A stretch of DNA of 64,000 nucleotides from Raffaelea ambrosiae. Lineage: Eukaryota > Ascomycota > Sordariomycetes > Ophiostomatales > Ophiostomataceae. Every line of letters starts with the position of its first letter. Position 1 is the first letter of the stretch. The stretch lies in the NCBI GenBank assembly GCA_002778195.1, contig PCDI01000001.1, positions 5,233,869 through 5,297,868 of the forward strand, in the 5' to 3' direction. Position numbers and translations under genes: made by a program. Shown here piece after piece: positions 45,186-56,408 of this stretch. The notes under the pieces were generated by a model. The model searched no databases. It saw only the letters and a program-made list of their open reading frames with translations, and had not been told where the DNA came from.

Positions 45186-47855
45186 TCAGCCCAGACTCAG
45201 CGGCCACTTCTCGTTGGGTCGTAGAAATAGACGTGACAAGTATGGCAGCCTTTGATGGGCAGCTGCAATGTCATGCTGCTTCCATATTGACGCGACGGCG
45301 GCTTCAGCCCTTGCAGCATTCTATGAGACATTGTTAGCTTTTGATGAGGAAAAAAACGAGCCAGAAAGGAACCTGGCCCGAGTTCAGACTCACCCCCAAA
45401 CATTTGCTCGAACGCAATAGTGAAAATGTCTCCAGCACTTCGAAGCGGTGCGTCTCGGCCATCGACGCTGCACCCGCAACAAACAGCGGCCAGATGAGCG
45501 GACTCATGCCCCATATGGGCGCCTCCTCCCCACGCATCATCACAGCCACTGCCGAAATACAGACGAGAGCCTGCGAAACACGGAACTGCACGGCCCCATG
45601 CGTCACTGGCAGTCCCCAGAGACACGTGTACAGAAAGACAAAAGAGGCCTGTCGTCTTGCCTCGGCCGTCAGGACGAGCATACGTGCCCGGGCAGGGACG
45701 GTGCCGTTCGTTGCATCAGCCCGTTGACCAGCATGGGGCTTGATGCCGGCCGCCACGGCATCGGTCAGATTGGTCGCCTCGGACAGCACCCAAGGTGCCG
45801 CATGTTGCGAGTGTTGCTCGAGTCGGAAAAGACGTCGCTCGAGGTCTTCAATCACCCCGCTGGACACATAGCCCCCCGTCTGCACCAGGTTGCTCATCTC
45901 GGACGTAATCGCCATCAGCTCGCTCGAACAGCCCATGAAGCCATCGATCTCCTGGAAGGTCATGCCCTGGCTCAGCCAGAAGACGGGCGAAAGTAGTGCC
46001 AAACGCGAGTCGGGGTCGGTACCGCCACCGTCGTCCAGGGATCGGACTGGTCCAACACACGTGACGGCCGCGGCAGCGCCGTTGACGCACTGGTAGCCGA
46101 AGAACTTGTTGGCCCACCAAGAGATGCCGGCAACCCAGGTCTCTCGTGGGTCGTCATCGTCTCTGCTGGGTGCGCTGGGAGAAACACGTTCGTTGCGAGC
46201 ATCTGGGCTACGGCCGCTGATTTCTCGGTACGGCCGTTTCCTATTGGCATATGCCTTGGACTGCAGTATGGATCGCCCGCCGTTGAGGTGCTTGTCCCAG
46301 TTGGGGCCCGACCCGTCTTTGATTTCAAAGACACACAGCATGATGGCGGCTGCAATCATTTCCTCGTGCCGTCTCTCGGGCTCGTCCGGGTACGAGCGTC
46401 GCAGGTGGATGAGGGATTTTTCTTTCTGCTCAAGGGCCTGGATGTGGTAGGACGGGTCCTCTTGGCGGCGATAAAAAGCGGCAACGGCCAGGATGGCGTG
46501 CAATACAGAAGGGTGGTTGGCAGACATGGGGATGATGATCGTACGAAACCCGTTGGAGGAATCATCGTACATGGTGCACCGAGGACAGATTTCACGAGCA
46601 TCTGACGAGAAGGTCAGCACGGAGACCAGCGGAAAAGTGCATTGGAATGCTCATACAAAACGTAAAGAGGAGGTCGTCGTAGGAGCTCGCCATGTCGAGT
46701 GGTGGGAACCATGACGGCTCGTCCAAGAGACTGAACTCTCTAACAAATGGACAGTCCGACGAAGACGGTGAAACGCATCGTGTCAATGGGGATTTAGACA
46801 GTGACGGTGATGATGATGTGGCTGGTATATTTACAGGAAGGTAGGGATACCGTGCACGAGAGACAGAATCGAGGGAGTGTTGACTAGGTATGGGTGTATC
46901 ATTATAACTCGGGTTGTAGTTGACCTTGTCTTGTGCGTGGGCAGGGACAGCGTCTGAGGGGACCGAGAAGACATGGGGAAGAGGACCAGAAAGTGTATTG
47001 TTTGTTACTGCATCTCGGTCCACCCTGGACCGGAAATCGCTGTCTGTAAAGTGCACGAAATGCGTTGGCTGCTGTATAGGCGCAGACGTTGTATTGTCCG
47101 ATGAGCGATTGGCCGGGCTGGCAGATGGTCTAGATCCCTGGTAGGGAAACTGTGTGCGATGCGGTGGTGGTGGCAGTGATGATGTGGCTGGCAGATTTAA
47201 GAGAAAGTAGGGATACCGTGTATAACAGACAGAATCGTGAGAGTGTTGGCTAGGCATAGGTGTGTTATTGTAACTCGGGTTGCAGTTGACGCCAGAAAGT
47301 GCATTGTTTGTTGCTGCATCTCGGCCCACCTTGGACCGCAAATCGCTGCCTATCAAATGCTGCATGGGCGTGGACGTTGTATCATCCAACGAGCGACCAG
47401 CCGGGCTGGCAGACGGTCCAGGTTCCGGGCAGGGAAACTGTGCACGATGCGGTGGCGTGCCAGTGCCGTTTCTGCTGCTCGGAAGAGGGGCCGGAAAACC
47501 CGTACCCACTGCAGGTGTGTCATCTATCCACTGCAGCTTCATGCCATACTGGCAAGGCAGATTGAGGCGCGCACAAGCCTGACATATTGGTTTATCTTCT
47601 GTTCGGGGGGGTTGCTTGTTAAAGATCAGTGCGGGGAGGGATAAGAAACGAGGTACTACATTCCCTTACCAGAACATTTGACCTTTCTCTCTGGATGAGG
47701 TGTGCGAGTTAGCCTGGGCAAATACAATACGCGGCGGCCCCTGTGGGAAAGGACTCACTTTTGCAGGTCCAACAGCCGGATCGCACTTTGGGTTGTCTTC
47801 TCCCCTTCGTTGGAGATTGTCTTCTCCCTTTCGGGCGTGGATGATGGTTTGTCAT
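45186..47855 (-). CDS. Zn2Cys6 transcription factor with duplicated linker region
   Basis: Five exons: 47855-47759, 47690-47670 (only 21 bases), 47598-46657, 46601-45394, 45320-45186; 800 residues. The Zn cluster is assembled from three exons: Cys28, 31, 38, 45, 48 and 55 (SGCWTCKKRKVKC, then ICQACARLNLPC), preceded by a basic N-terminus. Residues of about 60-330 are low in complexity and hold a tandem duplication (separate entry). The regulatory domain is Fungal_trans_2 type (NGFRTIIIPMSANHPSVLHAILAVAA). The last exon is supported by a GTGAGT donor and CTAAC branch and by the family-like end ARAEAAVASIWKQHD; without that splice the frame ends at 45334. It is divergent from an MFS transporter it may control. 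Confidence 0.88.
46812..47462 (-). repeat. tandem duplication inside the regulator's linker
   Basis: Two diverged copies, about 47178-47462 and 46812-47170. Matching landmarks lie 366 bases apart at one end (for example gatgatgtggctgg at 47178 and 46812) and 288 apart at the other, because one copy has an extra 78 bases (26 codons). Both spacings are multiples of three. In protein the copies share PSASPAxRSxDxTTS, NPSYNxTPxPSQHSxDSV and RYPYxxxNxPATSS. Confidence 0.85.
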
Positions 47856-48542
47856 TGTAGGACAGGCGAGTACGACTCAGAAATCGCAAGCTGGAGGTGG
47901 TCGCTCCATTCCGTGCACGCTGGCCATCGCTTCGTTGGATTTCACAACAAACCCCGGGGTATGTAGACGTCAAGTGGGCTCCATTTCGCGGCCCTATGTG
48001 GTAAGATAAAGCGGAGGCGAGAAATCACGAGATAGCGGAGAACGAGACAACGCTCCTTGTTCACGGCGGCGAATAAGGCACCGATCCCGGCAGACCCACC
48101 TAAACAGATAGACCAGACTAACCGCATTCGTATAGCTCTATCGTCTTGGCCGTCGGGTTTGGCTGCCCTTTGGATGACTGGGGGGGGAGGCAAAAAACTC
48201 CGAAAATTTGTCATCCGAAAAAGCGACCACGATTCCAACGGAGGCTGCCGAGAGTCGGAGGACAATTGAAGAGGAAAAGCCAAAAAAAGCAAATAAAAGA
48301 GAAAAAGAAAAACAGGCAAACAGACAAAATCATTCGAGTTTATGACCAGACGTCTGTTTTCGCCAGCCTCCTGTTCTTCCAGAGACATGCCGTCAATTGC
48401 ATTGGCCCAGTCCGTTGACGACAGCCCGGTCTCATTCTTGCTTGTTTTCGCATTCTAGCTTCCATCCATCACCCGCGCCGCCGATCATCCCACTACAGAC
48501 ACGGAGCGTGCTCTCCTATGTGCTCGCCTTGAATCTGCCAAC
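47856..48542. promoter_or_regulatory. divergent promoter of regulator and MFS gene
   Basis: 687 bp between the ATG of the Zn2Cys6 gene (minus) and that of the MFS gene (plus). Purine-rich sequence at about 48270-48320 and a pyrimidine-rich stretch ahead of 48543 are visible. No gene. Confidence 0.45.
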
Positions 48543-50147
48543 ATGGCTGGGGATGGGAAGAAGCACGAGTTTCCGCTGCGGCAGATGCAGCTCCTGAGTA
48601 GGTGGCCATCTTTGTCTGCGGCCCTCTTCCACAGCACTTCGTTCTAACGCCCCTCCCCAGTGGCCTGCCGCCTCGTCGAACCGCTCGCCGTCAACTCCAT
48701 TGTCACGTACCTGCTGCCCATGGTCAAACATGTCTCTCCGCCCGACATGTCCGACGCCGAGGCCACCAGGCGCGTCACCCTCCTCTTTTCCGCCTACTCC
48801 CTCGCCCAGTTCGGCACCAACATCATCTGGGGCCGTCTCAGCGACCGCGTCGGCCGCCGCCCGGTCATGCTCTTTGGTCTCGCCGCGGTCTTTGTCAGCA
48901 CCCTGGGGTTTGCCTTCAGCACCTCCGTCGCCGCCATGCTGACCTTCCGCGTGGCCGCCGGCCTGCTGAGTGGCAACGTGGTGATCACGCGGACCATGAT
49001 CGGCGACATGGTGACCGGGCGCGAGAACACGTCGCGCGCATTCTCCTGGAACCAGACCGCGTTCCAGATCGGGACCGTGGTCGGCCCGTTCATTGGCGGC
49101 TACCTGGCCCAGCCGTGCACGCAGATGCCGGGGCTGTGCCGAGACGGCCGTTTTGCGCTGCTGCAGGCGTATCCGTTTGCGCTGCCGAACCTGCTGATTT
49201 CCGTGCTGCTGGCGACAAGCTTTGCTGTGGCGTACTTTCACATGGGAGAGGTAAGCGCGGTCTTCTTATGCATGACAAGCTTGAAAAAAATAAAAATAAA
49301 AATAAAATAAGAAAGGCGGACAACTGACCGAGTTCAGACTCTCGTGAGAGATAAGGAAAAGGACTCTTCCTTGGAAGACCCCCAGGAGACATCACCTCTT
49401 CTACAGCACCATCGCCGCAACTCGACTGCCTCGCGGATGGCCGCTACAGCCACCAATGGCCCCTCGGCCCCGTCGTCCTCGTCCAGCGGCTTCACGGCCG
49501 ATGTCGTTCATGTCATCCTCTGCTATGGCTTCATGGCTCTCCACACCATCTGCTACGACCAGATCATGCCTGCCTTTATGGCCACCACGCCTTATTCTAG
49601 CGACGACGGCGGCAGCATGTCTTTCCTCCACCCGCAGGGCGGTCTTGGGTATTCGTCGAGTACCGTGGCCAGCTTTGTCTCCGCCTCGGGTCTCTTGTCC
49701 ATCGTCCTCATGATCTCGCTGTTTCCGCCCGTTGACACCTACTTTGGCAGCCTCCGCTGCATGCGCGCCAGCCTCGTCGTCTATCCCATTGTCTATCTGC
49801 TATTGCCGTACCTCGTGATGCTGCCTGCCACTCCTGCGTGGATTCGTTTGGGGGGTGTGGGTTGTCTCTTTGCGTTCAAGACTCTCGCCGCTGTTTTCTC
49901 GTTCAACGACAACTCGATCTTGCTGAATGCAGCCGTGCCTTCACTGGACGCTCTAGGCTTGGTGAATGGCGTGGCGCAGACGGCAGCCAACGGTGCCAGG
50001 GCCATTGGGCCTGCTTTGATGGGAGTCTTCATCGGGATGGGCGACAAGGCAGGGACGAACGCATTCGGCTGGTGGTTTGTGGCGGTGGTCGGCGTGGTAG
50101 GGGTGATCCAGTCCTTCTGGGTCGCCGATGAGGAGGAGGACGAGTGA
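48543..50147 (+). CDS. MFS transporter (DHA1-like)
   Basis: Membrane transporter of the major facilitator superfamily. Three exons (48543-48597, 48661-49250, 49338-50147) give 484 residues. The first intron splits a Met codon and the join reads LLMACRLVEPLAVNSIV. The MFS loop-2/3 signature is GRLSDRVGRRPVMLFG, and helix 5 has NQTAFQIGTVVGPFIGGYLA. A long hydrophilic central loop (about residues 215-260, rich in Ser) precedes the second half. The protein ends in an acidic tail (DEEEDE). It resembles the yeast YCR023c-type group rather than sugar carriers. Cargo unknown; the divergent Zn2Cys6 regulator suggests inducible export or uptake. Confidence 0.88.
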
Positions 50148-51106
50148 AGTGGGGAGCTGGATGCGAGTTTGAGGGACGTTATCTAAGTAATGGAGTGGCC
50201 GTAATTTGGAGGAGAATCCAAGTTTGCATATCTCGGGTCATTAAAGTTTTAGATTTCTAGCATATTATTTTTTTAGCGTCGATTTTTATTTTGCCATCAC
50301 CGTCCACTATACTTAATATTACCAGTTGAAGACAGCTCCCGTTTCTCTGCAAGGGGGATCTCTATGTATAGGGATATTATCAGTGGGTGGTTGTTTGTTT
50401 ATTTGTTTTCCCTTTTCGCTTTCGTCTTGAAAACATCCTTCCGGGTTCAAAACTTCTCCTCTGGAGAACTCACCAGATGGCATTTTCAAAATACAATCAT
50501 AGGCTGAAACGAACGAAGACAACCTATAGCATTATTTTATATGGTTCCACGTCTTGCCACTATGAAAATACAAACATTAAATGCAAAGCAGCTCCGCATA
50601 GTTCTGTACACCGACACTAGATACGCGAAAACATATGCCCAAGGGATGAACAATGCAGTTTAGAAAGGGCCGATAATTCGAGTAGCAAGATAAAGGATCT
50701 CGAAGAAAAGATTTCAATGTACTCTTAGGCTCGTTCTAGGCACGCGCACCCGAGACCATGCCGCTAAAACAGCAGAAGAGTTACGTAACTAGGCGTGATG
50801 TTTAAATGGATTCGAGTGGGATGCGCCCCGATTTTTCTATCTTAAAAAAATTTCACGCGCCGAGCATTCCACGCCCCTTCTATGACTAGATGGGAAGAGT
50901 TACGTACAAGCAGGAAGCCGTCGGCATGGTGAAAGGACCAGGCAGTATTGCGTAATCCCCTCCTCGTGAAGCCTTTTCTCAACAAAACGGGTGTATAAAC
51001 GCGTGAAACAGACGGGTCTGTCGTTTTGGCTTCCTGCCACATTGCCAGTGCAGTGTGTAATTCGACGCCACCACGACAACCTGCAGAACCCGGACGGGCA
51101 CCAAAC
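50148..51106. other. intergenic region
   Basis: Between the MFS and the second amino-acid permease genes. AT-rich around 50240-50700. No gene or repeat is seen. Confidence 0.45.
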
Positions 51107-53006
51107 ATGGTCAGCAAAAACGCCACCCGGCCTTCCGTGGCCCGGCTTTCCGCCGACCGGCCAGCGCCAAACGGAAGCCAAGATGCCATTGATCACGCCC
51201 CTCCCGTCGAAGCTGCCCCGGCTGACGGATACCCAATCGACAAAAACGAACCGGAGCTCAATGTCGGTGGGCAGGGCGCAACGCAGCGCCGCCTGCGAGA
51301 TTATCAGGTGACCATGATTGGATTCTGCAGCGGCATCGGCACCGGGCTCTTTGTGGGCACGGGGGCCGCCTACGCCAACGCTGGACCGGCAGGCCTCTTG
51401 CTGGCATACGCTGTTGTTGGGGGTGTTCTTTGGTGCGTTATGCAGAGCATCGCTGAGCTAGCCACGGTGGTATGTTTCAATGGCGTTCCTCCCCCATTTG
51501 TGGGGGGGCTCTTTCTTTTGTCCTTTCTTCTGCTGATTCCGTCAGATCCCCACGGCTGGTTCGTTCCCCCATTGGACCACCCGGTTCATCGACCCTGCCG
51601 CCGGCTTTTCTCTGGCCATCTCATACGGCTATTGCTACACGATCGGCATCGCGTCGGAAATCTCGGCTGCCGCCGTGCTGGTCAGCTACTGGACCGACAT
51701 CACGCCCGCAGTGGTCATCACGGTCAGCCTGGTACTGATTCTGGGCATCAACCTCTGCAGCGTGCGGCTCTATGGCGAGACCGAAGTCGTCAGCGGCGCC
51801 ATCAAGGTCCTCTGCTTCATCGGCCTGGCTATTGTTTCGATTGTCATCAGCGCAGGGGGTGGTCCCCGCCACGAGGCCATTGGATTCAAGTACTGGCACC
51901 ACCCCGGCGCCTGGGTCGACTACAATGGCATCCAGGGGCCCTCGGGCCACTTTTGCGGTTTTCTGTCGGCCCTCGTCAATGCGTCCTACTCCTTCGTGGG
52001 CGTGGAGACGGTCGTGATCAGTGCGGCCGAGTCGATGCATCCGCACCGGTCGATCCCCAAGGCGGCCAGCCGCGTGACCTACCGCATCGGCTTCTTTTAC
52101 ATTCTCGGCGCGTTTCTGATCGGCATCACGGTCGACCCTCGGGCCCCCGGTCTGGTGTCCGGCTCGGGCAATGCAAACAGCTCGCCGTGGGTCATTGCCA
52201 TCAAGGAAGCCGGCATCGCAATTCTTCCTTCCATTGTCAACGCCTGCATCCTGGTGTCCGCTTGGTCGGCCGGAAGCTCGTACTGCTGGGTGGGATCTCG
52301 CATGATTGTGGCCATGACCACCGACAGGCAGCTGCCGCAGATTTTCGGCCACACCTGGAGCAACGGCGTGCCTTGGCTGGCCGTCATAACCGCCTGGCTC
52401 TTTGGGCCGCTGGCCTACCTAAGTATGTGCTTTGTCGTCTCTTCACCGACTCGCCACATCTTCGTGTACTAATGGCTGAATCTGGACAGGTCTTGGATCG
52501 GGTGGAGCCTCACAGGCGTTTACGTGGCTGCTGAATCTAAGCACCGTTGCCGGCCTCATTGCCTGGGCCACCTTGTGTTTCTGCTACATTCGGTTCTATC
52601 GTGCCATGAAGGTTCAAGGCGTCAGCCGGGACTCCCTACCGTGGCAGTCGCCTTGGCAACCGTATACCGCCTGGGTGGGCTTTCTTGGGGCGACCATCAT
52701 CACGCTCGTCGCCGGGTTTTCCGTCTTTCTCGCGGGCAATTGGTCTGCCTCTGATTTTGTCTCTACGTACATTGGCATTCCCATCTTCATCGTCCCTATC
52801 GTCATCTGGAAAATCGTAAACAAGACAAAGGTGAGAACACTATTCACACTCCATGGACTGCGCCTGCATTCATACGCTGACACGGGGTGTGCCAGTTTGT
52901 CCGGGCAAAGGACGCCGATCTCTGGTCCGGACGGTATTACGAGCAGGCTGACTGGGAAGCGACAAACAAAAGCACGATCAGACGGGTGGTTAATGTTATC
53001 GTGTAG
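51107..53006 (+). CDS. amino-acid permease (YAT/APC family), second copy
   Basis: Four exons (51107-51469, 51546-52422, 52490-52830, 52896-53006) give 563 residues. Splicing restores ELATVIPTAGSFPHWTTRF across the first intron and PLAYLSLGSGGASQAF across the second. About twelve hydrophobic segments are present with the YAT marks GFCSGIGTGLFVGTG, FKYWHHPGAW and SAWSAGSSYCWVGSRM. The last short exon gives a cytosolic tail ending RRVVNVIV. It is clearly a paralogue of the permease at 27991-29706, but its intron positions and the long N-terminal tail differ, so this is not a recent duplicate. Substrate unknown. Confidence 0.92.
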
Positions 53007-53549
53007 ATTGGTCCGGCTGCTGCGCTTTGCTACACTTCCCACTGAAGCAAACTCGGTCTGACTAGGGGCGTAGGTGGTAAGATAATACTACAGTAGATGG
53101 GCAGAGGTAAAGGGGTCAAGGGAGATAGGGCGTTAAACTCGTAGATCGAGTAGACGATGAATACTTGGTTCAAGAAGAGAGCTCCCGTGCACTTGAGTTT
53201 AATGTGGAACAATTTAATCGATAATTTCGATGGGTGTGTGCTAAAGAATACAGTAGCCGTGACGCGCCTCACACAGACGTAGTAATATCTGTCAAAGCTG
53301 AAATCTTGTTTTCTGAAAATCTTTGATTTTGTGTCTCCTCCATAATTCTTTTACAAGCCCCCAATTTGACATCCATTATCAAAAAAAACCCCGAGAAACT
53401 GCAACATGTGCTATACAATAAAATGAAAATAATATTTAACACCATTCAATTCACATCATTACACGTAATATTCATGAAGATCTGAGTTGTATTTGGCTCT
53501 TAGACATACGTAAAATATATCAAATTGAGTTATTCCACCTCTTGGAGTA
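53007..53549. other. AT-rich intergenic region
   Basis: Lies between two gene 3' ends (permease and Dal5-type carrier). Visibly AT-rich from about 53280 to 53549. Nothing coding is seen. Confidence 0.5.
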
Positions 53550-55517
53550 TTAGTGCAGATAGATAAACGTCTTGTTTTCCTTGTCTGTCATATCCAGGAA
53601 GACACTGCCCTCGGACTGTGCCGCACCAGACGCCTTCCTGACTTTGTTCTCTCTATAGTAAGAGGCACCCATGATGAACGCAAGGCCAATGCAGACGCAG
53701 TAGCACACAAGCATGGCCGTGATCCCACCGACGTACTCGGGCGCCTGGCTGGCAATGAATGTTTGGGGGCCTGGATTGTTAACAACCTCGCCAAATCAAG
53801 AGACGAAAAAATGTTGAAGCACATTCTTACCAATAATATTGCCAACCGCATATGCCAGGTACATGATGAATGAGACGCTGACCTTCTTGGTGTGTCCAGC
53901 CGTGTTGGCCTGGTACATGGACAGTGCAATCATGTAGCCAGCGTAGTACGTGTAGATGAGGTAGACACCAGCCAGTCTGGCGCCAGAATTGTTCTTGTCC
54001 GTCGCTGTGATGTATTAGCAGGAAATGCGAATGTGCTCAAGAGGCATGGAAAAATAAAATAAAATAGAACCGCAAGATGCATGATAACACAGAAAAGAGA
54101 TCCACCTTTGTTCAAAATGGTCCCCACGATTGGCACCAACAGGACCAATGCCATGATCAACGTCCGGAACCGCGCTGTTCTTGCCGCAAACAGGCTTGCC
54201 ACCAATGCAGCCAGCGTTGAAAACATGCCGGTTGGGATCTGCAGAAGCGTCGTCGTGTGCGATGTGAAGCCCAGGTTCTTGATGACCAGCCCGTTGAATG
54301 TGTTCAGGCCGCCATTGGGAATGGTTACGCCGATGATGTAGAAAAACAAAAGGTAGGTGCGGTAATCCGTCAGACTCTCGCGCAGCTGGTACCACTTCCA
54401 CGTCTTGTTCTCGATGCCGGTCTGGTTGTCGCGGACGCGGTGGACAACCATGGCCTTTTCGCGGGGTGTGAGCCAGCGGGCATTGCCTGGGTTGTCGGGC
54501 AGATAGAAGAACACGAAAATGGCAAAGATGCAGGTGACTCCGCCGAGCACAATGAAGAGCCAGCGCCAGTTCAGGAGGGATCCGGAGCCACTGGGGATGA
54601 ACCCGATGCCGTAGCCAATGAGGCCGTTGATGACGGAAGAGTAGGCACCAAAGGTGATGGTGTTGCGGACAGGCTGCTCAGACTTTTTGTAGAACATGGT
54701 GTACCTACAGGGTCAGTACGAGAGACTCTTTTCCTGTGGCATTTGCGGCTGCTTACATGATGGTGATGGCAGGCGTAGAGCAAGCTTCGAGACCGCCCAA
54801 GAGGAAACGACAAGCTAGCAGCATTGTCAGCTAGAGCACAGGATCGAGTGCACACGAACAGACTCACCTGCAATGCCACCAAAGTTATGGCAGGCAGCCA
54901 TGATCATTTGGATTCCGCCCCAAATAAAAATGTTGACGGCATAGTACTGGTTCCGTTAGAAAATCATATTGTTGGTTTGGAGACAGAGCTAGTATCGAAC
55001 CTTGCCGATCGGAAAATGATGCATGGCGACGGATGTTGGGATCAAAAATAGAAGACCGCCAAAATAAATGATACTGTGGAGCTGTCAGAGCACGAAAATA
55101 CCGGACTGCTGGTGCGGAATCATTGTCGTACCTTCCGACCCACGAGTACTGGTTTCCCGTCATGTTGAGGTCTTCTTTGAATCCGTACAGAGCTGCCGTG
55201 GATACGGAAACCTTGTCGACGCCATTCAGAGTTGCACAGATGGTCAACTGGGCGTGTTAGCGCACACAGCTTGAAAGGCGGTACTATGGAGAAGAAGGAA
55301 AGCCACATACAACGGGGATGAGATGCCAGTCGATCTTCCATCGCAGCTTTCGGTCTTCCTCCACTGTAAAGTCGTCGTTGGCAAACTGCGCCGTGTCAGC
55401 CAAGATGCGGTTGGCGACATCGTAATCCTTTGAGAGCATTTTTGTGTCGCCCGGAGACTCGTCAACTGCCTGGGGGGCAGGCGAGCTTTCAATATCCGCA
55501 ACTTGCTTGGAAGACAT
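53550..55517 (-). CDS. Dal5-type (allantoate permease family) MFS transporter
   Basis: Anion:cation symporter of the major facilitator superfamily. Eight exons: 55517-55311, 55247-55132, 55073-55001, 54946-54868, 54814-54757, 54704-54106, 54004-53831, 53770-53550; 508 residues, in frame at every join. The joins restore DWHLIPVLTICATLNGVDKV, SWVGSIIYFGGLLFLIP and GNIIGPQTFIASQAPEY. Loop 6-7 carries PDNPGNARWLTPREKAM, the usual PxxPxxxxxLTxxE pattern. Residues 1-60 are a hydrophilic cytosolic tail. Relatives carry allantoate, ureidosuccinate, nicotinate, pantothenate or small peptides. It diverges from the 5-oxoprolinase gene, so a pyroglutamate-like cargo is a reasonable guess only. Confidence 0.92.
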
Positions 55518-56408
55518 GGTGTCGCTGAAGGAAGGGGATGGTAAAGATGAAAAGTTGAGGGGGGGGATGAAAAAACAGGGACGATATACTGGTGATGTCT
55601 TTCGCTGTTGATTTTATACAACCCAGCCCGTTCACGCAAGACGGAACGGTATACAATGATACAGGGTTGCAGCAGTCTTAACCCCCCCCTCCCAGAAGTG
55701 AAACCCCTGTCTTACGCGTAGTAGCTGTTATCACAAAACTAAAAGCACAAGATAGCAGACGGAAAATAGAGAGACATGCCAATGAGACAAAACAGAGTGT
55801 GGAGTTGGCGCCATTTAGCAAGAAACCATGCAACCCATAGCCTCTGGATGGCATTGCCCATTCGACGGTATGCACTGCTGGGTTATCTGCAGGCGTCTCG
55901 TCATTGGCAATTACACTGATCCGAGCTCGGCTGCTCTGATTACGCTAATTGGAAAGGAAATGGAATCCGAGCAAAGTCGACGATTGTCTCCACTTTGATA
56001 CTGCCCCGGATAACGGTCAAAAGAAGCGGGCGGAGAGCTTGTCTGCAAAGAAGCTTAGCTGTGGTCTGACAGGCAGACACTAGTTTTCGATAGCTTCTTA
56101 TTCGTGCCGTCAATCTGTATTTGTATGCATCTAGATTCCAAGCAATGTGGCTATAGAGCTGCTTGGGCTCCATTGCCCTTTTTTTGTACTTGTCCAGCTG
56201 GTGAAGCAGGACAACAACAATCTATCCGCTGACCACTAAAGAACGTCTTTCTGGCGTATATTAGAGATCCCAGAGACTGTGTTCGAGACCGCTGGCTTGC
56301 ACGGATGCGTTTGTCAGCTTCCTAGATATCGTCAGACGTTCAACACACAGCGCATATTAGTAGGAAACCCAGAAGGAACGCCTGGCCAAGCACATTTTTT
56401 TCAGCATC
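55518..56408. promoter_or_regulatory. divergent promoter of carrier and oxoprolinase
   Basis: About 890 bp. GATA-type sites on the minus strand occur within ggttatctgc near 55880 and ctgttatcac near 55730, which fits nitrogen control. A C-run is at 55681-55690. No gene is seen. Confidence 0.4.

Noticed and set aside
44650..45207. 185-codon minus-strand frame
   Set aside because: Composition is random and it overlaps the last exon of the Zn2Cys6 gene; no family features.
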